64,000 nt of DNA from an uncultured Collinsella sp. (GTDB lineage: Bacteria; Actinomycetota; Coriobacteriia; Coriobacteriales; Coriobacteriaceae), in contig CAUBIC010000002.1 of NCBI GenBank assembly GCA_958435945.1, positions 112,535 through 176,534 on the forward strand. Reading direction: 5' to 3'. Below are positions 33,022-40,983 of the stretch, piece by piece. The position numbers and the translations under genes are program-made. The notes below the pieces were generated by a model, which worked only from the letters and a program-made list of their open reading frames with translations, was not told the origin of the DNA and ran no database searches. Position 1 is the stretch's first letter, and the number at the start of each line of letters is the position of its first letter.

Positions 33022-33297
33022 GAGGGAATCGATGCGTACGGGCGCTACTCCATGAAGCCGCCCTGGAATGGCGGCAACCTCGTCGTTCCCCGCCTGATGG
33101 GCGTGCTCAAGGCATCCGTCCCCCTCTTTATCGACGTGACCGGCAAAAAGCTCGCCGAGGAAACTATCCGCACGCACCGCGATGTGGCCGACGCCATCGC
33201 CTCACGCAATCCCACCGTGGCACACGATGCGATGTACCTACATCTGGTGTACAACCGCAACATGATCGCAGAGGGCGCGCAGGCAAAAAGCGAGTAG
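33022..33297 (+). pseudogene. GntR/FCD regulator, C-terminal remnant
   Basis: The frame reads EGIDAYGRYS, then KPPWNGGNLVVPRLMGVL, RTHRDVADAIASRNPTVAHD and MYLHLVYNRNMI. The last part is the end of an FCD effector domain with its metal-binding His residues. The frame is closed by TGA at 33019, and there is no DNA-binding domain or ribosome site. An internal ATG at 33052 could give 81 residues but is unlikely to be functional. It probably derives from a former regulator of the kduD genes downstream. Confidence 0.65.
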
Positions 33298-33340
33298 GGG
33301 CCCGCACGGCAAGGGCGTTTCTACCGTTCACCTTTTAAAA

Positions 33341-33352
33341 GTGAACGTTCAC
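33341..33352. promoter_or_regulatory. GTGAACGTTCAC operator upstream of kduD
   Basis: Perfect 12-base palindrome with central CG. A half-site ACCGTTCACC lies 21 bases upstream, and a related ATGAACGTTT is at 33431. The same palindrome recurs before the GH105, transporter and uxaC genes. Confidence 0.75.
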
Positions 33353-33457
33353 CTGTTTTTAGGGGAATAGGAGCGTTAATTCCTCCGCTTCTCCTATACT
33401 GAGCTTGTACTAAAAGCAAGACAAATATAGATGAACGTTTCTTTTGAAAGGATCGCT

Positions 33458-34267
33458 ATGTCTGATCTTATGGACAGCTTCCGCCTGGATGGCAAGGTCG
33501 CGCTCGTAACCGGCGCCACCTATGGCATCGGCATGGCCATCGCCGAGGCGCTCGGAGAGGCCGGCGCCAAGATCGCCTTTAACGCACGTCACGCCGACAA
33601 GGTCGCCGAGGCCGAGAAGCACTACCGCGAGCTGGGCTTTGAAGCTCACGGCTATGTTGCCGATGTCACCGACGAGGCCGTCGTCGCCGAGCTCATCGCC
33701 AAGATCGAGGCCGACTTTGGCACCACGCCCGACATCCTGGTCAACAACGCCGGCGTCATCCAGCGTACCCCGATGCTCGACATGAGCGCCGAGGACTTCC
33801 GCCGCGTCGTCGATATTGACCTCAACGCACCGTTTATCGTGTCCAAGGCCTGCCTGCCCGGCATGATCGCCAAGGGCCACGGCAAGATCATCAACATCTG
33901 CTCGATGATGAGCGAGCTGGGCCGCGAGACCATCGCCGGCTATGCCGCCGCCAAGGGCGGACTCAAGATGCTCACCAAGAACATCTGCTCCGAATTTGGC
34001 GAGGCCAACATCCAGTGCAACGGCATTGGGCCCGGCTACATCGCCACGCCGCAGACCGCGCCGCTGCGCGAGACGCAGCCCGACGGCAGCCGTCACCCGT
34101 TTGACCAGTTCATCATTGCCAAGACGCCGGCCGCCCGCTGGGGCACGCCCGAGGATCTGAAGGGCCCCGCCGTGTTCTTGGCTTCCGACGCGTCGAACTT
34201 CGTCAACGGCCACATTCTGTACGTGGACGGCGGCATTCTGGCTTACATCGGCAAGCAACCTGCTTAG
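33458..34267 (+). CDS. kduD: SDR dehydrogenase: 2-dehydro-3-deoxygluconate 5-dehydrogenase / gluconate 5-dehydrogenase
   Basis: Short-chain dehydrogenase of 269 residues. The Rossmann motif is TGATYGIGMAIAEA, then DILVNNAGV, the catalytic Ser in INICSMMSELG and Tyr-Lys in GYAAAKGG. The C-terminus has NGIGPGYIATPQTAPLR and HILYVDGGILAYIG. The KduD/IdnO group reduces 2,5-diketo-3-deoxygluconate to KDG or interconverts 5-ketogluconate. The pectin context and the adjacent RpiB-type isomerase favour the former. The ATG at 33458 has GAAAGGA; a GTGAACGTTCAC site lies about 110 bases upstream. Confidence 0.85.
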   Translation: MSDLMDSFRLDGKVALVTGATYGIGMAIAEALGEAGAKIAFNARHADKVAEAEKHYRELGFEAHGYVADVTDEAVVAELIAKIEADFGTTPDILVNNAGVIQRTPMLDMSAEDFRRVVDIDLNAPFIVSKACLPGMIAKGHGKIINICSMMSELGRETIAGYAAAKGGLKMLTKNICSEFGEANIQCNGIGPGYIATPQTAPLRETQPDGSRHPFDQFIIAKTPAARWGTPEDLKGPAVFLASDASNFVNGHILYVDGGILAYIGKQPA

Positions 34268-34274
34268 GCGCTGC

Positions 34275-34373
34275 GCGGGCTTGAGACGGGCATCTTGCCT
34301 TTCAATCGTCGGTCGCGTACCCAAAGTACGCTTCCCTCCTCTTTCAAGGCAACCTGCTCCGCCTCAAGCCCGC
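34275..34373. repeat. Inverted repeat family G, copy 2
   Basis: GCGGGCTTGAG / CTCAAGCCCGC outer arms, TTGCCTT / AAGGCAA middle, GCGTAC-CCAAA-GTACGC core. It follows the kduD stop. Layout and core agree with the copy at 15096-15209. Confidence 0.65.
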
Positions 34374-34410
34374 TCGCTCACCGCACGCCCACATTAAGGC
34401 CAATGTAATA

Positions 34411-34475
34411 GTTGCGGTGAAATAGTTCCTGTATAGGCCATCTATCAGGATAAATAAGAACTATTCCACCGCAAG
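34411..34475. repeat. Palindromic repeat family C, copy 2
   Basis: GTTGCGGTGAAATAGTTC ... GAACTATTCCACCGCAAG with a 29-base loop, ending 24 bases before the isomerase ATG. Confidence 0.85.
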
Positions 34476-34499
34476 TTAGAAATAGGAAGGTAATTCGCA

Positions 34500-35141
34500 A
34501 TGAAAATCGCTCTGATCAATGAGAACTCTCAGAACTCCAAGAACCCCATGATCGAGGCTGCCCTTAAGAAGGTTGTCGAGCCCATGGGGCACACCGTCTT
34601 TAACTATGGTATGTATGCCGACGCCGACTCCAAGCCCCTCACCTACGTGCAGAACGGCATCCTTGCCGCCGTGCTGCTGAACTCCGGTGCTGCCGACTAC
34701 GTCGTGACCGGCTGCGGCACCGGCGAGGGCGCCATGCTCGCCTGCAACTCCTTCCCCGGCGTGCTGTGCGGCCACGTTGCCGACCCGCTCGACGCCTACA
34801 CCTTTGCCCAGGTCAACGACGGCAACGCCGTCGCCATGCCCTTCGCTCTTAAGAACGGCTGGGGCCAGGAGCTCAACCTTGAGTACACCTTCGAGAAGCT
34901 CTTTGGCTTTGGTTCGGGCAACGGCTACCCCGCCGAGCGTGTTGAGCCCGAGCAGCGTAACAAGAAGATCCTCGACGGCGTGCGCGCTGTGACCATGCGT
35001 CCGCTCGTCGACGTCCTGGGCGAGATCGATCAGGACCTGGTGAAGGGCGCACTTGCCGGCGAGCACTTCCAGGAGTACTTCTTTGCCAACGCAACCGACG
35101 AGGCCATCATCGCCAAGGTCAAGGAGATCCTGGACCTCTAA
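34500..35141 (+). CDS. RpiB/LacAB-family isomerase, likely 5-keto-4-deoxyuronate isomerase
   Basis: Protein of 213 residues of the RpiB/LacA/LacB fold (MKIALINENSQNSKNPMIEA, DYVVTGCGTGEGAMLACNSFPGVLCGH). In pectin- and glycosaminoglycan-degrading Gram-positive bacteria a member of this fold (DhuI) replaces KduI and isomerises 4-deoxy-5-hexosulose uronate for the SDR step. The position after kduD supports that reaction; ordinary pentose- or galactose-phosphate isomerase activity is less likely because the context is uronate catabolism. An AGGAAGG site precedes the ATG. It is followed by a strong terminator. Confidence 0.75.
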   Translation: MKIALINENSQNSKNPMIEAALKKVVEPMGHTVFNYGMYADADSKPLTYVQNGILAAVLLNSGAADYVVTGCGTGEGAMLACNSFPGVLCGHVADPLDAYTFAQVNDGNAVAMPFALKNGWGQELNLEYTFEKLFGFGSGNGYPAERVEPEQRNKKILDGVRAVTMRPLVDVLGEIDQDLVKGALAGEHFQEYFFANATDEAIIAKVKEILDL

Positions 35142-35166
35142 TCTCACGACTCATTGCAGCTAACGC

Positions 35167-35206
35167 AAGCGGCGGTCGTCCCAGTACGGGACGACCGTCG
35201 CTTTTT
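35167..35206 (+). terminator. Terminator of the isomerase gene
   Basis: AAGCGGCGGTCGTCCC / GGGACGACCGTCGCTT with a five-base loop and a T tract. Confidence 0.85.
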
Positions 35207-35260
35207 GCTATCTACCGACTGACGCCGCGGGGATAGGCCTCACATGCACCAAGGGGTCAA

Positions 35261-37210
35261 CTAGAGCTCGCAGGCAACCTTGTAGCCATCGCCGATGGCA
35301 TCGCGGATGTTGCCGCACTTGTTGGCGTCACCCAACACGTGGGTGGCAACGCCGGCAGCGGCAAGGTCGTCGGCCAACTTGGTATTGGGACGATAACCCA
35401 TGGCAAGCACCAGTGTATCGGCATCGGCGATGGTGTGGACCTCGCCATCCTTCTCGTAGCTGATGGCATCCTCGGTAATCTCGGTCACCTTGGCCTCGGT
35501 CAGCACGTGGACGCCCTTGGAGAGCATGCGCGTGATGAGCACCGCGCGACCGGCGCCGCCCTCGTTGGCGGCGAGCGTCTTGGTCATCTCGATAACGGTG
35601 ACATCGCGGTTGGCCGGCGACAGGTCGTTGACCAGTGGGGCCAGGTAATCGGCCGTCTCGCAACCGACGGTGCCGCCGCCCACAATGACGATCTTCTTGC
35701 CCGGGAAAGCCTTGCCACCCAGCAGGTCGTCGGCCGTCATAACCTGCTTAAAGCCCTGCATGAAGGCCGGAGCGATGGGCTCGGCGCCATAAGCCAGGAC
35801 GACCTCGTAGCCCGCGTAGTCACGCTGAATGTCCTCGGCCGAAAGCTCGGTACCAAAGACGCACTTCACGCCCGCCTCGGCCAGACGACGATACTGGTAC
35901 TTGATCACGCGGGTGAGCTCCTGCTTTGCCGGAGGAACGGCCGCGATGCGCATCTCGCCGCCCGGCTCATCCTGCTTATCCACGAGCACCACGTTGTGGC
36001 CGCGCTTGGCAGCAATATAGGCTGCCTCCATGCCCGCAGGACCAGCGCCCACAACGAGCACGTTCTTGGCCTCGGCAGCAGGTTCGTAGCCAGCCTCGTC
36101 GCGCTCCACGTCCGGGTTGACGGTGCAGGAGATGCGCTTGCCGAACATAATGCCGTTCAGGCAGCGCAGGCAGCCAATGCAGGGGCGGATGTCGTCGGCG
36201 TTGCCGGCAGCGGCCTTGTTGCAGAACTCGGCATCGCACAGATTGGCGCGGCCCATCATGCAGATATCGGCAGCGCCGTCCTCGATCAGCTCCTCGGCAA
36301 TCCAGGCCTCGTTGATGCGGCCGACGGTGGCGACAGGAATGTTGACGTGCTTTTTGATCTCGCGCGAGCAGGCGGCGTGCGAGGCCTGCTGCGTACCGGC
36401 GGCGGGAATGGCGGAACCGCGCTTGATGGTGGTGCCACCCGACACATGAATCATGTCGACGCCGGCCTTCTCCAGGCGACGCGAGACGTAGATCATGTCG
36501 TTGAGGGTCAGGCCGCCATCGGTGTACTCATCACCCGAGATGCGGACGTCGATGATGAAGTCCTTGCCGCAGCGCTCGCGAATCTCGGCGATGACCTCGA
36601 GTAAGAAGCGCATGCGGGCGTCGAGCGAGCCGCCGTACTCATCGGTACGCTTGTTGTAGAGCGGGGTCAAAAAACCGCCGAGCATGCCGTGGGCGTGGGC
36701 CGCATGAACCTCGACGCCATCGACACCGGCCTTCTGCATACGCACGGCAGCGTCGCCAAACTGATGCGTGAGCTCGTGAATCTCGTCGACCGTGATGGGG
36801 CGCGGTGCCTCGCGGGCATAGGACGGGCCCACAAAGGACGGAGCGATCAGGCGCGGCGTACCCGGAATGTTAAAGGCCATGTAGGCGGGGTGGAAGAGCT
36901 GCGGCATGATTTTGCAGCCGTACTCGTGGACGGCTGCGGCGAGCTTTTCCCAGCCAGAGATAAACGTGTCGTCGTAGCAGCACATGTCACCCGGCAGATA
37001 GGTATAGGTGGGCTCGACCGTCACGACCTCGGTAATGATGAGGCCCACGCCGCCCTTGGCGCGGGCACGGTAATGATCGACCAAGTCGTCGGTCACATAG
37101 CCATGATCGGCCAGGTTCGTGGACACCGGCGGCATAAAGACGCGGTTCTTGACCTCGGTCGTACCGACCTTGATCGGGCTAAAGAGCATTGGATAGGCAG
37201 AGGACTCCAT
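35261..37210 (-). CDS. Old-yellow-enzyme type NADH:flavin oxidoreductase with 4Fe-4S and FAD domains
   Basis: Flavoenzyme of 649 residues built like 2,4-dienoyl-CoA reductase and BaiCD: an N-terminal FMN TIM barrel (LFSPIKVGTTEVKNRVFMPP, VEVHAAHAHGMLGGFLTPLYNKRTDEYGG cut by the limits here to its ends), a 4Fe-4S site (CIGCLRCLNG...CTVNP), and C-terminal FAD/NAD(P) Rossmann domains (NVLVVGAGPAGMEAAYIAAKRG, IVIVGGGTVGCETADYL). The family reduces activated double bonds. Here the substrate is unknown, perhaps an unsaturated product from pectin or an aromatic released from it. The ATG at 37210 has AAAGGAA. A GltD-like flavoprotein gene precedes it in the same direction. Confidence 0.85.
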   Translation of the reverse strand: MESSAYPMLFSPIKVGTTEVKNRVFMPPVSTNLADHGYVTDDLVDHYRARAKGGVGLIITEVVTVEPTYTYLPGDMCCYDDTFISGWEKLAAAVHEYGCKIMPQLFHPAYMAFNIPGTPRLIAPSFVGPSYAREAPRPITVDEIHELTHQFGDAAVRMQKAGVDGVEVHAAHAHGMLGGFLTPLYNKRTDEYGGSLDARMRFLLEVIAEIRERCGKDFIIDVRISGDEYTDGGLTLNDMIYVSRRLEKAGVDMIHVSGGTTIKRGSAIPAAGTQQASHAACSREIKKHVNIPVATVGRINEAWIAEELIEDGAADICMMGRANLCDAEFCNKAAAGNADDIRPCIGCLRCLNGIMFGKRISCTVNPDVERDEAGYEPAAEAKNVLVVGAGPAGMEAAYIAAKRGHNVVLVDKQDEPGGEMRIAAVPPAKQELTRVIKYQYRRLAEAGVKCVFGTELSAEDIQRDYAGYEVVLAYGAEPIAPAFMQGFKQVMTADDLLGGKAFPGKKIVIVGGGTVGCETADYLAPLVNDLSPANRDVTVIEMTKTLAANEGGAGRAVLITRMLSKGVHVLTEAKVTEITEDAISYEKDGEVHTIADADTLVLAMGYRPNTKLADDLAAAGVATHVLGDANKCGNIRDAIGDGYKVACEL

Positions 37211-37326
37211 ACAGGGTTCCTTTCGTTTGAGCCGCTCGGCGGCAGTTGCTGACGTATCTATCGTACCAGCACCCACCAAGCTCACGAGCGTACGTCCTCC
37301 CCCGCCTTTTTACCGTCCAGCAAAAA

Positions 37327-37393
37327 AGTTGCGGTGGAATACGGAGTAGATAAGGCTTTTGACAGCCAAAACAGTCCGTATTTCACCGCAACT
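37327..37393. repeat. Palindromic repeat family C, copy 3
   Basis: AGTTGCGGTGGAATACGGA / TCCGTATTTCACCGCAACT, 19-base arms with one mismatch, in the gap between the two flavoprotein genes. Confidence 0.9.
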
Positions 37394-37408
37394 GATGGAT
37401 GGGATGTG

Positions 37409-38626
37409 TTAGAGGCCCAGGTAGCTGGTCATGCCTTCGACGGCGAGCTTGGCGCCGGCTACGGCGTGGACCACGGTGAGCGGGCCGTTGACCACGTCGC
37501 CGGCGGCAAAGACGCCAGGCACGGTGGTCATGCCGCGCTCGTCGACCGAAAGCAGGCCGCGATGGTCGGTCTCCAGACCGCCCGTTGTAAGCACGAGCTT
37601 GTCCTTGGGCACCTGAGACGCCGCAATCACAACCGTGTCGGCGGACACGTGGTCGAGCTCTTCCTCGTAGCCCACCACGTTGTTGTCCTCGTCAAAGATA
37701 GCCGTCTCGAACACCGGACCGTTATCATCGATGGCGCAGATCGCCTTGCCGCGCACAATCTCGGCACCGTCAAGCTCGGTCAGCTCCACCTCGTCATCGA
37801 TGGCAGAGATATGGCGCGATCGGGCATACACAGTGACCTTGCGGGCACCCGAGCGCAGGGCCGTGCGGGCAACATCCATGGCCACATTGCCGGCGCCGAT
37901 AACCGCCACGTTCTGCCCGATTGCCACGCTCGTGGGATCGACCAGGTAATCGATGCCAAAAAGCACGTTGCCGCGCGACTCGCCGGGAATACCCAGCTTT
38001 CGAGCTCGCCAGGTACCAGTACCGACAAAGACCGCATCGTAGCCGTCGCGCAGCAGGTCGTCGATATGCAGCGCGCCACCGATGGTGGTCGAGGGGCGCA
38101 CGCGCACGCCAAGCGAGCACATCACGTGGCGATACTTTTGCACGAGCGCACGGGGCAGGCGGAACTCGGGGATACCGTACTCCAGCACACCGCCGATCTC
38201 GGGCCGCTGCTCAAAAACAGTGACGGCGCAACCCAGCTGCGCCATCTTAATTGCCACGGTAATGCCGGCTGGGCCGGAGCCGACCACAGCGACCTGCTTG
38301 CCGCACGACGGCGCGGCCTTCCACTCTTTGCGGTCCAAATACGCCGTGGAGATATAGTTCTCGATGCTCGAAAAATGCACGGGCGCGCCCTTGCGGCCCT
38401 GGATGCACGCGCCCTCGCACTGGCCCGAATGGTTGCAAACCATGGAGCAGACCGCGCTCATGGGATTGTTCTGGAACAGTAGCTCGCCCGCCTCTTCTAG
38501 ACGACGCTGTTTGAACAGGTCGATGACCTGCGGAATAGGCGTCTGAACCGGGCAGCCCTTAATCTGACAGAACGCCCTTTTACAACCTAGGCAACGATTC
38601 GCCTCTTCGACAATGTGGATAGCCAC
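37409..38626 (-). CDS. GltD-like FAD/NAD(P) oxidoreductase with N-terminal Fe-S motifs
   Basis: Protein of 405 residues. The N-terminus has the cysteine clusters of glutamate synthase small-subunit and dihydropyrimidine dehydrogenase-like proteins (RCLGCKRAFCQIKGCPVQTP and CSMVCNHSGQCEGACI), followed by an FAD site (VAVVGSGPAGITVAIKMAQLG) and an NAD(P) site (NVAVIGAGNVAMDVARTALR). It should move electrons from NAD(P)H to a partner. No glutamate synthase large subunit is present; the flavin oxidoreductase next door is the obvious candidate partner. The start is a GTG with AAAGGGGAG five bases upstream; an ATG 27 bases earlier overlaps that site. Confidence 0.82.
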   Translation of the reverse strand: MAIHIVEEANRCLGCKRAFCQIKGCPVQTPIPQVIDLFKQRRLEEAGELLFQNNPMSAVCSMVCNHSGQCEGACIQGRKGAPVHFSSIENYISTAYLDRKEWKAAPSCGKQVAVVGSGPAGITVAIKMAQLGCAVTVFEQRPEIGGVLEYGIPEFRLPRALVQKYRHVMCSLGVRVRPSTTIGGALHIDDLLRDGYDAVFVGTGTWRARKLGIPGESRGNVLFGIDYLVDPTSVAIGQNVAVIGAGNVAMDVARTALRSGARKVTVYARSRHISAIDDEVELTELDGAEIVRGKAICAIDDNGPVFETAIFDEDNNVVGYEEELDHVSADTVVIAASQVPKDKLVLTTGGLETDHRGLLSVDERGMTTVPGVFAAGDVVNGPLTVVHAVAGAKLAVEGMTSYLGL

Positions 38627-38653
38627 GCAACTCCCCTTTTTAATGCAATCCAA

Positions 38654-38690
38654 TGGGGGCGACGATAAAGACCCTTCACCGCCGCCCCCA
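38654..38690 (-). terminator. Possible terminator
   Basis: TGGGGGCG / CGCCCCCA with a loop of about 20 bases, between two leftward genes. The T tract is weak. Confidence 0.4.
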
Positions 38691-38730
38691 TACAGGTAAT
38701 CTCAATCTGCCGACACAGCAAAAGCCAATG

Positions 38731-39645
38731 CTATAACTCGCGATGCGAAGCCCCGCAGCGAGCGGACATGTGCTCGAGTGTCGCCAGGCAGTCAGCCGCC
38801 GTCACCGGCACACTGTTCTCGACCACGCAGGGAATCCCAGGGCAGGCGGCAGCCGCCCAGGCCACCACGGGCTCAAAGTCGTATCGTCCCGTCTCGCCCA
38901 CGCCATGGCACACCAGGCGCGAACCCGTACCGTCGCACCAACCGGCTTCGTCCTCGTTGTCGACGACCTCATAATCCTTGGCGTGCAGCACGCGGATCTT
39001 ACTGCCGCATAAGTAGAGCATGCGCGCTGTGATTTCCTGCGCTTCGTCAACGACGCTGGGGTGCAGCAGCGATACCGGGTCATAGATCACGCCGAGCGAC
39101 GGGCTCGAAACGCGCTCCAGCACCTCGCGGCAGCGATCCGGCGTGTTGACCGTCTCGTTCCAGCCAGGCTCGATCAGTATTTGCCCGCCCACGGCCTCGG
39201 CGCGCTCGCAGACGCGTGCGAGTCCGTCCATAAAAGCCTCAAGCGCCTCATCGGTCATGCGGTCGTCAGCAACGCGGTTCTGCGCATTGGGGCGACCGGT
39301 CTCGGTACCCACCGGGCAGCCGCCGAGCATCTGGGCAAAGTTCAGGCATGCCTCGTACTCGGCAAAGTTATCCATGAGCTGTTGGCGATCGGGCGTCGCC
39401 AAATTCTTATAGCAGCCGAGCACGGCGACCGAAACGCCCGACTCATCGAGCACGGCACGCAAATGGTCGGCAAGCTCGCTGGTCAGGCCGCCTCGATCGA
39501 TCCCCATCGATGCGTAGAGCACCTTGCTCGGCAGCTGAATGCACGAAAAGCCCAGCTCTCCCGCCATGCGAATGCGTTCCTCGACGGTCCCCTGCGGAAG
39601 GTCGTGCAAACGTACACCCGGAGTAATAGCCCCCACGTTATTCAC
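38731..39645 (-). CDS. Sugar phosphate isomerase/epimerase (AP-endonuclease-2 TIM barrel)
   Basis: TIM-barrel protein of 304 residues of the xylose-isomerase-like group: GFSCIQLPSKVLYAS, VAVLGCYKNLATPDRQQ, GGQILIEPGWNETVNTPDRC, GVIYDPVSLLHP, IRVLHAKDYEVVD and CVVENSVPV are in the expected order with metal-ligating Glu, Asp, His and Glu. The substrate is unknown; a keto-sugar acid or its phosphate is likely from context. The start is uncertain: a GTG at 39645 overlaps the end of the GH105 gene by eight bases and has AAGGG close by. A GTG nine bases later is the alternative. Part of the GH105 operon. Confidence 0.75.
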   Translation of the reverse strand: MNNVGAITPGVRLHDLPQGTVEERIRMAGELGFSCIQLPSKVLYASMGIDRGGLTSELADHLRAVLDESGVSVAVLGCYKNLATPDRQQLMDNFAEYEACLNFAQMLGGCPVGTETGRPNAQNRVADDRMTDEALEAFMDGLARVCERAEAVGGQILIEPGWNETVNTPDRCREVLERVSSPSLGVIYDPVSLLHPSVVDEAQEITARMLYLCGSKIRVLHAKDYEVVDNEDEAGWCDGTGSRLVCHGVGETGRYDFEPVVAWAAAACPGIPCVVENSVPVTAADCLATLEHMSARCGASHREL

Positions 39646-40876
39646 ATCCCTTATGAGCGTTGATGCCCGGGGTGTATCCGCCAAACGGGTCCTCGATGGA
39701 GCACACGCCCGAGGGGGCGAGCGGATCGCGCTTACCGGCCAGCTTGTTGTGATGCATGGTCTCGATATAGGCAAGCACCAGCGGCGCCACACCCTTTGCA
39801 TCATTTTTGACCACGGGCTCGCTCATGTAGTAATCAAACGTGCCCTCGCGGTGCGCGGTGTTGCCCAAGCCCGCGACCAGGCAGATGTTGTCGAGCGCCA
39901 GCTGGCCATCATGCTCGGACAGGCAGGTCTCGCAGATGCCGTCGAAGGCGCGACGGCCGTACTGGTAGTAACGCTCGCCCAGCACGCCCAGACGGACGCC
40001 CTTCATGATGGCATTGGCAAAAATCGCGCTACCAGACTCCTCCAGGTAGTTGGGGGCGATATTGGGCAGGTTGATGACCTGATGCCACATGCCGGTCTTC
40101 TCGTCCTGATACGGCAGCATAGCGTCGATCAGGTCGTGGAACATCTTGCGAATCTCGTCCTTCTCGGCTGACATCGAAGGCGGCATGAGCTCCCAGGTAT
40201 CGATGAGTGCCATGGCAAACCAGCCCTCGGCGCGCAGCCAGAAGTTAGCCGAAAGGCCGGTGACCGGGTCGCACCAGAACTGTTTGCGGCTCGCGTCGTA
40301 AGCGTGATAGTACAGACCGTTGAGGGGGTTGCGCATCAGGTCATGCACGACCTGGAACATATGGAAGCTGTCCGAGCAGGCACGACGGTTGTGGAAGCTC
40401 AGCTCGTACTGCATGTAGAACGGCTGGGCCATATACATGCCATCGAGCCAGATCTGGTTGGGATAGACGGCCTTGTGCCAAAACACGCCTTCTTTGGTGC
40501 GCGGCTGGGTCTCGAGCTGGCGGTAGATGGTGTCCATGGCGGCACGGTACTTGGGCTTGCCCACCAGGTCATAGAGCTTGTAGAGGGTCTTGCCCGCATT
40601 GACGTTATCGAGGTTGTAATCCTGCGGGTTGTAATGCTTGATGGTACCGTCGTCCTGGACAAAGAAATCGATGTAGTCATCGGCAAAGGTCAGGTAGCGC
40701 TGCTCACCCGTGATCTCGTACAGCTCGATGAGCGCCTTGATCATGCAGCCGTCGATATAGTTCCAGGTGTTCTCCTTGCCGGCGCGAATCTTTTCGATAT
40801 TCCAAGCCGGCGCCTGCGGCGTAGAGGTTTCGATCAACTGCTCGATATAACGGTCCAGGATTTGATTGCAACCCAT
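39638..40876 (-). CDS. GH105 unsaturated rhamnogalacturonyl hydrolase
   Basis: Hydrolase of 412 residues (YteR/YesR group) that releases the unsaturated uronic acid from the non-reducing end of oligosaccharides made by pectate or rhamnogalacturonan lyases. The (alpha/alpha)6 barrel shows WLDGMYMAQPF with the catalytic Asp, SANFWLRAEGWFAMAL, DEKTGMWHQVINLP and SGSAIFANAIMKGVRLG. There is no signal peptide, so it is cytoplasmic. The ATG at 40876 is favoured over one six codons upstream because AGAGGGG lies before it. Two operator-like palindromes lie just upstream. Its product would feed the isomerase-KduD branch. Confidence 0.92.
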   Translation of the reverse strand: MGCNQILDRYIEQLIETSTPQAPAWNIEKIRAGKENTWNYIDGCMIKALIELYEITGEQRYLTFADDYIDFFVQDDGTIKHYNPQDYNLDNVNAGKTLYKLYDLVGKPKYRAAMDTIYRQLETQPRTKEGVFWHKAVYPNQIWLDGMYMAQPFYMQYELSFHNRRACSDSFHMFQVVHDLMRNPLNGLYYHAYDASRKQFWCDPVTGLSANFWLRAEGWFAMALIDTWELMPPSMSAEKDEIRKMFHDLIDAMLPYQDEKTGMWHQVINLPNIAPNYLEESGSAIFANAIMKGVRLGVLGERYYQYGRRAFDGICETCLSEHDGQLALDNICLVAGLGNTAHREGTFDYYMSEPVVKNDAKGVAPLVLAYIETMHHNKLAGKRDPLAPSGVCSIEDPFGGYTPGINAHKGCE

Positions 40877-40902
40877 TGCTGTCCCCTCTGACATAAACGA
40901 TA

Positions 40903-40915
40903 GGTGAACGTTACC
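40903..40915. promoter_or_regulatory. Operator GGTGAACGTTACC upstream of GH105
   Basis: Variant of the GTGAACGTTCAC palindrome, 27 bases before the GH105 start; paired with the site at 40945, centres about 41 bases apart. Confidence 0.65.
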
Positions 40916-40932
40916 CCTAGTGTAACGCGAAC

Positions 40933-40968
40933 GGGGAATATAGGGTGAACGTTAACCCTATATTCCCC
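40933..40968. promoter_or_regulatory. Large palindrome containing operator GTGAACGTTAAC
   Basis: GGGGAATATAGGGT and its near-perfect complement flank GAACGTT; the operator core is at 40945-40956. The hairpin could also end the SGNH hydrolase transcript (stop at 40984). Confidence 0.65.
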
Positions 40969-40983
40969 GCAAACGGCAGACTT

